Shown: one piece after another, positions 32,893 to 43,122 of the stretch | Layout of the letters: the number at the start of each line of letters is the position of its first letter | Position numbering within the stretch: position 1 is the stretch's first letter | NCBI GenBank assembly: GCA_039545275.1 | Contig: BCHS01000013.1 | Location: 248,001 to 312,000 of the forward strand | DNA: 64,000 nucleotides | Reading direction: 5' to 3' | Source of the DNA: Pseudomicrostroma phylloplanum | Lineage: Eukaryota > Basidiomycota > Exobasidiomycetes > Microstromatales | Notes under the pieces: generated by a model | Database searches by the model: none | The model's input: only the letters and a program-made list of their open reading frames with translations | What the model was told of the DNA's origin: nothing | Made by a program: the position numbers and the translations under genes

Positions 32893-35875
32893 ATGGCCTT
32901 TCAATACATCGGTCTGGGAGGTCCCAAAGGTGCTACTGTAGACCCGGCAGAAATCTACGTCCGGCAGCTCAATGTCTTGGTCTCTTCCCTGGACCAGGCA
33001 ACCAGTGCTTCCCCACCTGCCCTCGAATCCATCTCCACGACCCTCTCCGCCTTGCGTTCTACACAGCTCCTGCAGTTTCTTACGAGGCATGCTGATGCAG
33101 GATCAGAAAGTGCCGCACAGGCTCTGCGCAAGGCGGCTCTGAAGGCGGGCTCGCTCGTGACGGCCCACCCTACCTGTGCTGCTCACCAGACAGCTGGTTT
33201 CTCCTTGGCGCTGGAGATCGCAGAGCAGGGCGGGTGGGCCGCCGAGGATGGTCTACTCAGATACGGGCAGGACTGGCTCAGCGCGGGTGTCACATACCTC
33301 ACTGTCACCAGTGGACAGGCGCCTCCCTCTGCATCCACCGCAGGCCAGCAGGTCAAGGCGGATGCGGCGGTACTGAGCCCCTTGCTCGCACTGCTTACCG
33401 AGTATGTGCTTTCCCCTGCTGCTGCCTCGCGACCCGAATTTGCGAGGGCAGTCGTCACGCCGAATCTGCCAAAAGTAGCTGGTGTGCTCGTCGCTTCGGT
33501 GGAAGCAATCGTCAAGAGGTCGAGTGGAGTCTTCAATGCAGAGGACGAAGCCAGCCTGGTGAGCTGCAAATCAGTAGAGGTCTCTATGGTGGTGGAAGGC
33601 CGCATGCTGATGGTCTCTTCGCCCCTCCTGTCTTCTCCAGATCTGCCTACTTACTGTGCTCGCTCGTCAGCTCCAAGTCCACCCAAGCATTCTTCGCCCA
33701 TTCGTATCCCGCCTACATGCTGCTGCCGCTCCGTTACTGGTTGCCCTGTCTTCGTCTCCCGCCCTCGTGCAAGCTGCAACTGAGTTGGCAGGGCATCTCT
33801 ACCTCACCGGAGCTCAATCGAACACTTCCACAAGGGCCAAGGATCTCAATCCGAGCGCTTCAGGAGGCAAAGCGACGCAGGCACAGCTCTGGTTGGCCAC
33901 GATCAAAGCTGCAATCGGAAGCACCAAATCTGCGTGGGAAGCGGCTGTTTCCACCCTGGACCTCGGGGAGGAAAGTGCTTCCCAAGGCGCGTCACTGCCT
34001 TTCGCTGCCCTCCCAGATGAGCCTTATCAAGCTCACTCCGAAGCTCTACAGCGCTTGAATCGTCTTCTGGGTAGCGCACACAAGGATGTCGGTGTCTTGC
34101 TCCACTTACTGCAGCTCTCTACATCTCGAGCTGTACCAATGCCTTTGACTGCTCTGACATCTCTAGCTCGATCAATGCTGTCCGTCACTGCCGAATCCCC
34201 TGCAAAGGCGGCCCTCGATGCTACACTACATGCCACACAGCTAGCCGCTCTCCCTCAGCTTCATCTCCAAGCTTTCAGATTGCTCCTCGTGACCGTCCGC
34301 CTCGCACAGGGGGCAGGGGTTGCAGCGAGCGCACGACTTGGTCCTCACTGGCTGGAACTGGCTATCAGGCCATTAGAGCGCGGTATTCGTACTGCTGCTC
34401 CCGTACGAGCGGCAGCCAGTCGGCTTCTGGCTGTGCTCGTCTCCGATGCTGCGCTTCCTGTCCAGTCGAGCTGCCGCGGTCTTCCCGCCTTCAAGGCTGG
34501 TTGCGCTCTGCCGCTCGACCCGGTAGCTCGCATTACACTGCGAGGTGCAAAGGCCTGTCTCTCGGAGATCGCCCGACTTCTGTCGTCAGACGAAGAGGCC
34601 ACCTCTGTGGAGCCCTCGCAATCTGCACAAAGCGGAGGATCCTCTCGCAAGAAGAAGCGTTCGCGCATGTACGAATCAGACGCACTCTTCTCTGGCTCCT
34701 CGCCCAAGGTACTCGGCCTGAAGCAGCTCGACGAGCAAGCATCTGCCCTTGCATGCCTCGAAGCTCTCCCTTGCTTCTTCCCGCACATGTGCACCTCTCT
34801 CACTCCTATGCACTACGATCTAGCTCACACTGCGGTACAAGTGGTTGCCGCTTTGGGCGAGGTCACACTACGCCAGCCAGCTCCCACTGATGGTGGAATC
34901 GAGTCCTCCAAGCGCTGGGAGGATCTGGCTTCGGGGAGTCTTTCCAGTCTGGCCAAGATGGTCCGTGTGGCTTCTGGTCCAATCCTGGGACTGCTCTCGC
35001 CCCGTCTAACGGACTTGGCTACTTTCGCAGTCGGTGTGATCGGACCAACCCAACCTTTGGTGACACGTGCCGCGCACGAGGCGCTGGCTGCGCTCAGGGA
35101 GGTGTCGCTACCTAGCCTGCCACCTGTGCTCGCTGCAAGGGTACAAGAAGAGGGGGATGATGCCGAGGAGGAATTGGCTCAAGTCAGCAAGGAGTGGGGC
35201 ACTGATCCGCACACCGGGAGGGACATGGTCTCCAAGACTGGTCAGATCGTGCAAGACGTCGGTGGTGAAGCCAAGAGGATGAAAGACGCAGTGAAAGACG
35301 TCGTCGGGCTTGACCTGAGCACTAGCAGCCGCAAGCGTCGAGGCTCTGTCGATGACGGAGACGAGGCAGACGCCGACGAAGAGATGGAACCGCCGCCGCA
35401 CATGCAAGGCTCTCCTCAAACTTTCAATGGACCAAGGCACTCCTCCCCGTCGAGGACAACAGAAGACACAGACCCGGTCAAGCCAAGGCATCGCCCCTCT
35501 ACTCCTCGCATTGGAAGCCCCAGTCGAGTTGTATCTGCCGGCAGCCATACTATGGGTGGGATGGGCGGCAGCCCTGGGGCAAGGGAGGTCTTTGGTAGCG
35601 GAGGTATGGGCAGCGCCGGAAGCCCGTCGAGAAGAGTAGTCAGCAGTCCCTCGCTGCGCAAAGCCGAGCTGCCATCATCATCGGCGGACAGTGCAAGTGT
35701 CCTGCAGCCCACTCCTACCCTTGTCTCGGGTCCGGTAGGTGACGCTGGCGGTAGAGTCACGACGACTACTGAGGTCACGACTGTTAGGAAGCCGGCCGAG
35801 GTGGAGCTGAGGATCGAGTCGGATGACGAGGAGATGCCGGAGATTGACATCAATAGCTCGGACGAGGACGAGTGA
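32893..35875 (+). CDS. RIX1: Pre-rRNA processing protein RIX1/PELP1
   Basis: Scaffold of the Rix1 complex (with Ipi1 and Ipi3) needed for ITS2 processing and remodelling of pre-60S ribosomes. Exons 32893..33558 and 33641..35875, phase 0, across an 82-nt GTGAGC...CAG intron; 966 residues. The helical N-terminal RIX1 domain includes PNLPKVAGVLVASVEAIVK and, after the junction, ICLLTVLARQLQVHPSILRP-type and LAGHLYLTGAQ, the usual sequence before the domain's second half. The middle is alpha-helical repeat-like. The C-terminal ~200 residues are disordered (SPSR, GSPS repeats) and end in an acidic tail (IESDDEEMPEIDINSSDEDE). Convergent with SDHAF1. Confidence 0.85.
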
Positions 35876-36005
35876 GCGGGGAGGGGAATGACATCTTCAA
35901 TGCATACATTACCCGATAATGACTTGCTTGTCCGAAGTTTTGCTGGTATCCTGTCGTGGGTCTCTCACCTTCCCCTCCTCTCCTTTTTTGTTCTCATTTC
36001 CCCCT

Positions 36006-36409
36006 TCACCCACCGCCGCCACCCCTCGCCTTCCTCACCTCCTCCTCCCACCACTCACTTGCCCCCCTGGGTAGACTGATACTCTTCGTTCCCTTCTCCT
36101 CAAGGACGTCCCCGATCATCTTGTCCCCTCGCCGGAGCATGTACTCTATAGCCCCAAAGTCTCGTTTGCGAAGGCCTCCGCCGCCAGAGGGGGAGCGGAA
36201 GGCGTGCCGGAGGTACAACAGGAAGGAGGGTTGAGAGGCCTAGCAAAGGGAGAGAAGCATCTACAGAAGGGTGAGCTCGCGGAGAGACCGACGACACAAC
36301 CTCGTCATGTTCCGCTGTCGCTCACCTCGGGTTTGGCTCGGATTGCACGTAATCCTCTCCGGTAGAGAGTGAAGACCTGCTTCTGAGCCGGCGTGAGCTT
36401 CGGTGGCAT
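36006..36409 (-). CDS. SDH6: Succinate dehydrogenase assembly factor 1 (LYR protein, SDHAF1/Sdh6)
   Basis: A small mitochondrial LYR-motif factor that helps insert or protect the Fe-S clusters of the succinate dehydrogenase iron-sulfur subunit. Exons 36409..36326 (28 codons) and 36239..36006, phase 0, across an 86-nt GTGAGC...TAG intron; 105 residues. Exon 1 reads PPKLTPAQKQVFTLYRRGLR, with the LYR motif at residues 15-17. Exon 2 continues LLYLRHAFRSPS, then LRKRDFGAIEYMLRRGDKMI, matching the conserved RKDF.TIE.LLR.G block of Sdh6. The C-terminus is Gly-rich. Too short per exon to be obvious from frames alone; the splice model supplies the LYR part. Divergent from SUA5. Confidence 0.88.
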
Positions 36410-36713
36410 GGCGACGGCTTGCAAGGTCTAGCGAAAAGGCTTGCGAGCGGGTGATAGACGGGAGCGGCTATGTCTCTCTGTGCATGGAGTTCTACTGCTG
36501 CAAAGATGGACAGGTACAAGGATTACCAGAGAAGGTGGAGCGGTATGCAACTTCACCGCTCACTCCTTCGGAAAGGGGCAAAGAGGTGGAGGATGAGCCG
36601 CGGCAGGAAATTTGAGCCTCGGAAGGAGCGAAACGCAACGCAACGCTCGGTAGACTCAAAGCACTTCACCTTACCATCCCTCACACAGATTCCTTGATTT
36701 GCTTCTAAGCTGC
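36410..36713. promoter_or_regulatory. Divergent spacer between SDHAF1 and SUA5
   Basis: 304 nt between opposite start codons of two genes whose products can both act in mitochondria. No clear TATA element. Promoter role is inferred from orientation. Confidence 0.4.
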
Positions 36714-38624
36714 ATGCTGGCCAGGAGAGTGCTGCCATACACACGCTCTCGTCTGGCCATACCGTTCACTATGGCCTCCCCTCGAGCTCCAGCACCTGCT
36801 GCTGCCGCCGGCTCTTCCGCCTCGGTACGCCTTGCATACCCGCATGCCTCCTTCAACACCACCTACCTTGAGACGGACGATCAGCCCATCACCTTCGCAG
36901 AGTCCTCGTCCTCTTCTTCTGCATCCTCGTCATCAGCATCCATTACTGCTCCACACCAGGAGCCCTTCCGAAGAGCTGCGATCACCTCCTCTGGCCCTCT
37001 GACCGCCCGTTCCCTCGCTCTAGCCTCCTCAGCCCTCACCTCCTCCCTCCCCGTGGCCTTCCCAACCGAGACCGTCTACGGCCTAGCAGCGAATGCCCTC
37101 TGCCCGCGCGCCTGTGAGGCCATCTTCGCTGCCAAAGGCAGACCGCAAGACAACCCGCTCATCGTGCATGTTTCCGATCTGGATATGGCGGAGCGAATCA
37201 TAAAGGAGGGGTGGAGAGAGCCGAGGGCCTATGAGGTGCTGATGAGGAGGTTCTGGCCGGGGGGGATCACCTTCTTGATACCTGCCGCTAGAGACGAGAA
37301 GACAGAAGGGGAGGCTCAGAGTAGCTCAGCGCCCTCCTCGGGCGATTCGCGGCAGTCCCTTCTTACCGGCAGAGGCACCTCTCCTCTCCCGATGGTAGTC
37401 ACTGCAAACCACCCACTCGTGGGGATCCGGATGCCCTCCCACCTGCTAGCAAGGGCGCTCATCGCTCAGTCCGGTCTCCCACTTGCAGCTCCCTCTGCCA
37501 ATGCAAGCGGTAGACCATCGCCGACTACGGCGCAGCACGTCATGTACGACCTAGGCGGGCCACTGGATGCGCTTCGAGCGGGCACGGCCAATGGCTCAGA
37601 GGATCAAAAGGGACGGATACCATACATACTCGATGGAGGCGCAAGCAGACAGGGAGTCGAGAGTACGGTCGTCGATGGCGTCACTTCGCCCAACGAGCTA
37701 AGGATCCTTCGGCCTGGGGCAGTAGGACCGGACGAGATCGAGGCGTGCCTACGGAGCGCTGGTCTACTAGCTGGCGCAGACGAGCAGTCAGAGACGTCGG
37801 GGAGCATCAAGGCTTCGGTAGCAGGCAAAGTGAAGCTGAGGGTCTACGGAAAAGACATGGCCCGCCAGTCCTCTTTTGAGGCTAATCCGACCACGCCGGG
37901 CATGAAGTACCGGCATTACAGCCCTACAGCGCCGGTGGTCTTGTTTGTACCCATGGAGGTCGGGCAGCAGGATGGAGCCGTCCGTTGGCAGGAGGCCATC
38001 GCCAAGGAGATTCATGCGCTCTCTGAGGCTCGTCAGGCAAATGGAGATGGTCAAAGCTCGAGGAAGCCACCCAAGGTGGGCCTGATGTTGTTGGCCGACT
38101 CGGCGCTCTCGCAAGCCATCTTCTTCAGACCGGGCGTCGACTCGAACGAGGCCGTGCAGTCCTGGCTACAAACACAGCTCGAACCGAATTCAAACTCGGA
38201 GGCTAGCAGGGTCGAGAACGGTCCAAAAGCCGCTCTCGCGCCTTCGTCTTCGGCTCAAGACCGACTCTCTGAGACGCAGGAGATGACGCACTGCCTCGGC
38301 CCGAGCTTCCTGCTCTCTCTAGACTCCACCGCCACTACAACAGGCCTAGAGGTCGAGGTGCATCCTTTCTCCCTCGGCAATCTCTCCTCCCCGCACCTGC
38401 CAGCCCGGCGACTCTTCTCTGGCCTGCGGACACTAGACGAAGGGCCGCTGCGTCGTCAGGCCTCCCCAGCGCAAAGGGAAGAGAAAATGCCAGCTGAGAC
38501 AGCGGAAGGAGGAGGTGGAGTGGATTTGATCATCGTTGAGGCGGTACAGGACGAGGGGATCGGACTGGCGGTGATGAATCGTGTGGGCAAGGCGGCGGGT
38601 GGGACGGTCAAGGTCAGCGTGTGA
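36714..38624 (+). CDS. SUA5: Threonylcarbamoyl-AMP synthase (SUA5/YrdC family)
   Basis: Makes threonylcarbamoyl-adenylate from threonine, bicarbonate and ATP, the first step of t6A synthesis at position 37 of ANN-decoding tRNAs. Single exon, 636 residues. The YrdC domain shows VAFPTETVYGLAANAL, AIFAAKGRPQDNPLIVHV, FWPGGITFLIP, ANHPLVGIRMPSH, LPLAAPSANASGRPSPT and ESTVVDG, all core motifs. After it comes a Sua5 domain (GMKYRHYSPTAPVVLFVP), as in archaea and yeast. Low-complexity Ser insertions make it longer than most relatives. The first ATG gives MLARRVLPYTRSRLAIPF, a mitochondrial presequence-like start; a second ATG at 36771 would give a cytosolic form of 617 residues. Confidence 0.93.
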   Translation: MLARRVLPYTRSRLAIPFTMASPRAPAPAAAAGSSASVRLAYPHASFNTTYLETDDQPITFAESSSSSSASSSSASITAPHQEPFRRAAITSSGPLTARSLALASSALTSSLPVAFPTETVYGLAANALCPRACEAIFAAKGRPQDNPLIVHVSDLDMAERIIKEGWREPRAYEVLMRRFWPGGITFLIPAARDEKTEGEAQSSSAPSSGDSRQSLLTGRGTSPLPMVVTANHPLVGIRMPSHLLARALIAQSGLPLAAPSANASGRPSPTTAQHVMYDLGGPLDALRAGTANGSEDQKGRIPYILDGGASRQGVESTVVDGVTSPNELRILRPGAVGPDEIEACLRSAGLLAGADEQSETSGSIKASVAGKVKLRVYGKDMARQSSFEANPTTPGMKYRHYSPTAPVVLFVPMEVGQQDGAVRWQEAIAKEIHALSEARQANGDGQSSRKPPKVGLMLLADSALSQAIFFRPGVDSNEAVQSWLQTQLEPNSNSEASRVENGPKAALAPSSSAQDRLSETQEMTHCLGPSFLLSLDSTATTTGLEVEVHPFSLGNLSSPHLPARRLFSGLRTLDEGPLRRQASPAQREEKMPAETAEGGGGVDLIIVEAVQDEGIGLAVMNRVGKAAGGTVKVSV

Positions 38625-38808
38625 GGTGCGGAGAGGAGGGGTGATGGACCATCCTTGAGTAGAAGCGCACTTGTATACCCTGGCTTTTGCTCTTCACATA
38701 AGCTTAGACAATCATAGACCTGGACGAGTGTGTGTTTGTTGTTGTGCCTGATGATGCGATGGGTATTGGTACAATGATCTTGTTCGTCTCTTTCTCGGAG
38801 CTTCCCCT

Positions 38809-40238
38809 TCAGACTTCTAGATTCCTATTAGGCTCAGGCAGCCCTACTTTCTCCTGCTCCCCCTCGCCCTTACCCGAGACACCCTTGCGTCTCCTCTCCT
38901 CCTCTTCCTCCTCTTCCACCTCTTCGACGTCCATCGGCCACGTGAGAATCGCCGCAATGCCCGTCAGACCATTGAGCTGTCTGCCACTCTCATGCATCGA
39001 GCTAAAAATGGCCACCTCCCCACCCTGTGCCCTCACCTCCTCTACCAACTTCACAAACTTCTTTCTCCGTACTGGATCAGCAGATCGGAAGAGTCCATCG
39101 GAGATGAGGAGCGTCTGAATTGCCCCTCGGTCTGCAGCGAGGAGTACGTGCTTCTCAGAGTACCAGGCACGTAGCTCGTCCGAGGAGAGCATGCGCATGA
39201 ACTTCTCCAGGAGCTGTCCCTCGCGCGCAAACTTGGTGTCCTTGAGTTGTGTAGACACCTCGGGGGAGCGCAGCACTTCCATGAGCGAGTGGACGTGTGG
39301 AGAGGAGCAGTGGATCTTGAGGAACTTGCGACGAGCTTCCGAACCGATGAGGGCCTTGTCACCGCGCTTCACCGCCTCTTCGAAGAGGAAGTCGTACACG
39401 GAGTCACGCGTGAATCCGGGGGATGCGAGGATGATGAGGCGTAGAGCGGGGAGGGAGATGAGCTTAAGGACGGCATTGTACACCTGGAAGTGGAAGCGAC
39501 CGAGGGACTTGTCCCCTGCAGAAGAGGGGAGACCTTTGCGTTTCCGAGGCAGAGGCACATCGATGCGTTGCCGCACCACGGTCATGTGCTCTGTCAGCAG
39601 ACACACCACTGCTGTCCCTTCGCCCAGCACCACTGCTCCCACTTCTGCCCTTTGCCCGACGTCGCTGGAGTCTGACAACCGCTCGAGGTGAATCGAGTCC
39701 CACGAGTCCTTTGTGATGGTCAGTTGTCGGTTCGTCTCCAGATCGAGGGTGTGGAATGCGCTCATCTTGACATGAGGGTTCTCCGAGACTACCCTTCCGG
39801 ACACCTGCAGCGTGGCCCCTTCGCCTCCGCCACCTCCTAGCGCTCCACCCGTGGCAGAGGTAGCTTCCTGTGCTGCACTGGTATTCTCCGCATTGGCGGC
39901 AGTGGGGTCGGGCGGGGCAGAGGAGCCCGTGGCGTCGAAGCTGGTCTTTGTCACCTGCAGGGTGAGGTTGAGCTTGACGCGGTGTGACTCCATGGAGCCC
40001 GTGGAGGACTCGGACTGTACTCTGCGCACGGCGGGAGCTTTGACAAGGTCGCCTTCTTGAATGAGATGGAGCAGGTGGTACATGTCCTCACTGTCAGCGG
40101 GGCAGAGATGAAGAGTGACGAGTGGTCAGCAGCGGCAGAGTACGAAGGACACAGCACCGGCTTGACTTACTCTTCCTGAGGGATAAGGGCCACCCTACCT
40201 GAGCCATCCCTTTCGATATGCTTCGATACGATCTTCAT
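38809..40238 (-). CDS. DOM34: DOM34/Pelota ribosome-rescue factor
   Basis: An eRF1-like protein that, with Hbs1, splits ribosomes stalled on mRNA (no-go and non-stop decay). Exons 40238..40171 (22 codons plus 2 nt) and 40090..38809, across an 80-nt GTAAGT...CAG intron; 449 residues. The N-terminus reads KIVSKHIERDGSGRVALIPQ, then EDEDMYHLLHLIQEGD after splicing, the Pelota start. Other family features are SGRVVSENPHVKMSAFHTLD, FHFQVYNAVLKLISLPALRL, ILASPGFTRDSVYDFLF, and the C-terminal LISDGLFRSADPVRRKKFVK and IFSSMHESGRQLNGLTGIAA. As expected for Pelota, no eRF1 GGQ motif is seen. Two insertions (a Gly/Ala-rich one in domain 1 and an acidic tail) add length. Divergent from NOP58. Confidence 0.95.
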
Positions 40239-40672
40239 GATGGAAGATACGACAGAGGGCCGAGGCAAATCTATTATGGCAGCTCGCAAGACCTTGTCCA
40301 ATACGAATGTGAGGGTCGTGCGGGAGTGGAGATGCGCCGGGGTGGCTTACGTAATGAGCATGTCACGTTGGAAATCTTCCTGCCCGACTGCCCGCGTGTG
40401 GATGGGTGGGCTGCCTGCGTGCGTGGGCTGCCTGTCCCGCCTGTGTGCGCCTCTGGCCTGTGTCCCGCTCAGATGAAATTTCCTTCGCACCCGCCGCGGC
40501 TTCTTCCTCGTCCAGAGGATCTCACCCACCGCACACCGGCAACAAGTGCTGATCATCATAACCACTACCACCATCACCACCTACATCATCTATACACAGA
40601 GGGACTAGTGCTAGGTGCTTACTACAGCACACAACACACCTACCCACACACACCCACACACACTCGCCCATC
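40239..40672. promoter_or_regulatory. Divergent spacer between DOM34 and NOP58
   Basis: 434 nt shared by two translation/ribosome genes. Just before NOP58 is a run of CAC/ACACACC units (about 40625-40665), and CACCATCACC-type triplets at 40560-40590. A joint promoter is plausible from layout; no binding motif is claimed. Confidence 0.45.
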
Positions 40673-42481
40673 ATGGTCCTCGTCCTCTTTGAGACGGCCG
40701 TGGGCCTCGCCCTCTTCCGTCTCTCCGACTCGGCCAAGATCTCCTCGCCCTCCCTCGTAGACGACTTTGCCGACCCAGCAAAGGCCTCCAACATGCTCAA
40801 GCTCTCTGCCATTTCCCGATTCACATCCACTGCAGAGGCAGTCGAGGAGGCTAGCGCCATTGCAGAGGGAAAGATGAGCAAGAGCTTGAAGAAGCTCCTC
40901 ACAGAGGAGATTGTCGATCAGGAGGGTAGCAAGAAGGGAAAGGGAAAGAATGAGCAGCTCGTCGTCGTTGACCCCAAGCTAGGTGAGTAGAGCCGGAATA
41001 CATGCATAGCATGGTCCTGCCATCATCGCAGCAGGATGCTTACTCTCCCCGCTTTGCTACCACTCAACTCCATCCCAGGCGGCTCCATCTCCAAGAAGCT
41101 GGGCATCAACGTCATCTCGGACTCGTCTGTCAACGACCTGTACCGAGGTATTCGATCCCACCTCGCATCTCTCCTCTCCTCCACTGCCTCTGACAACTCC
41201 AGCCTCGACCCCCGTGACCTCAACACCATGAGCTTGGGTCTCAGTCACTCGCTCAGCAGGTACAAGCTCAAGTTCAGCCCCGACAAGGTGGACACCATGG
41301 TGGTGCAGGCCATTGGACTGCTCGACGATTTGGACAAGGAGATCAACATCTACGCCATGAGGGTCAAGGAGTGGTACGGATGGCACTTCCCAGAGATGGG
41401 CAAGCTCATCACCGACAACCTTGCCTACTCAAAGTGCATCAAGGCAATGGGCTTCCGCACAAATGCTGCCACTACAGACTTTGCCGAGATCCTCCCAGAG
41501 GAGATCGAGGAGACCCTCAAGGCTGCTGCTGAGATCTCCATGGGTACCGAGATCTCACAGACGGACATTGACCACATCTACAGCCTGTGTGACCAGGTTA
41601 TCAGCATCACCGCATACCGATCGCAGCTCTTCTCCTACCTCCAAAACCGAATGGCTGCCATTGCGCCCAACCTCACAGCCCTCGTCGGCGAGCTCGTCGG
41701 CGCCCGTCTGATTTCACATGCTGGATCGCTGATGTCGCTAGCTAAGCAGCCCGCCTCCACAGTGCAGATCCTGGGTGCAGAGAAGGCTCTGTTCCGAGCG
41801 CTCAAGACCAAGCATGACACACCAAAGTATGGTCTGATCTTCCACTCTTCGCTGGTGGGACAGGCACCTCAGAAGCTCAAGGGAAAGATGGCCAGGATGG
41901 TCGCTACCAAGGCTGCCCTGTCTATCCGTCTGGACGCACTGGCCGACGCCGACTCCAAGTCGGACGCTGCTGCCCCGTCGATTGGACTGGAGGCCCGCGC
42001 CAAGCTGGAGAGCCGCCTGAGGGGTCTGGAGCACCGAAGCGACATCGGTGGTCTGCGCGCTGCCAAGGGTCCCAACGCTGGCTACCAACAGAAGAAGTTT
42101 GAGATGAACGGTGGTGGACGGTCATACAATGCCGGTGCGGACGCACCCGTCGTGGCCCCCACAGTGGCCGACACTACCATGGCAGACACCACAATGGACG
42201 CCGACGAGACGACTGCCACTACTGCCTCTGGCAAGAAGCTGACAAAGGACGAGAAGAAGGCTCTGAAGAAGGCTGCCAAGGAGGATGCAGTGGACGAGGA
42301 GGGTCTGAGCAAAGAGGAGAGGAAGAAGAGGAAGAAGGAGAAGAAGGCCGCCGAGGCGCAGATGGAGGCAGAGGGTGTGGATACGAGTGCCAAGAAGGAG
42401 AAGAAGGAGAAGAAGAGGGGAGCAGATGAGGAGGACGGCGCAGAGAAGAAGTCGAAGAAGTCCAAGAAGTCCAAGGAGTAA
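40673..42481 (+). CDS. NOP58: Nucleolar protein NOP58 (box C/D snoRNP core)
   Basis: Core protein of box C/D snoRNPs, which guide 2'-O-methylation of rRNA; partner of NOP56 and fibrillarin. Exons 40673..40982 and 41079..42481 (96-nt GTGAGT...CAG intron); 570 residues. It starts [18 protein letters not shown], the NOP5 N-terminal domain. The junction gives [20 protein letters not shown]. The coiled coil and NOP domain follow ([54 protein letters not shown] and [34 protein letters not shown]). The C-terminus is the typical Lys/Glu-rich KKEK and [11 protein letters not shown] tail for nucleolar localisation. Very secure. Confidence 0.97.
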
Positions 42482-43122
42482 AGGGCGAATCGGGTTCTTT
42501 GTCGTCGTGGGTGTGTGGCTTCTCTACTTCTGTATGTTCTTTTGCCCTCTTTTGTTTCGCATCTTACATTCTTTGCTCCGCTCACTGGTCAATTGCACGA
42601 CGCTCATCTCTGGCGACGTGCGTATCAGGAAGAATCACCGGGAGCTGGCCGTGTCAGAGGAGGAGCGATGGCTGCCTTCGGCCGAAAGGTGGCGAGGCGT
42701 GGGCGTGGGCTCCTGTGCCTCTCTGTGCCTGTGCCTGTGTGGCCTCCTGGCCTGGCTGCGCTGCGCTGCGCTGGGCGACGGGGCTCCACACTTTTGGCGC
42801 GGGGGACACACGCCCACGCCCTCTGCTGCCCCACCCCGGCACCGCACTGCCGAGCAAGACCGAGTGGGGACCGTGACCCGAGCGAGCGAGCGAGCCAGGG
42901 AGGCAGCGGAATGCCCTTGTTCCCTACTCAGATGTACAACGCAGTACACCCACTCCTCCTGGTGGCGACGACGTAGCAGAAGGAGAGCAGCTCAAAGCTC
43001 AAGCAGAAGCGAAGCAACTGCGAGCGAAAAGCCTCAGAGGGCTCTCACACCCTCACACCCTCTCTCTCTCCTCATTCTCTTCTCCCTTCTCCGCTTCCGG
43101 ATTGACAAGCAAGCATACAAGC
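42482..43122. other. Spacer between NOP58 and the Ser-rich gene
   Basis: 641 nt with the NOP58 3' end and the promoter of the next gene. It contains short GCGCTGCGCTGCG-type and GAGCGAGCGAGC repeats (about 42756-42775 and 42880-42897). Several overlapping frames here are compositional and lack motifs. A pyrimidine-rich CTCTCTCTCC run precedes the next ATG. Confidence 0.4.
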
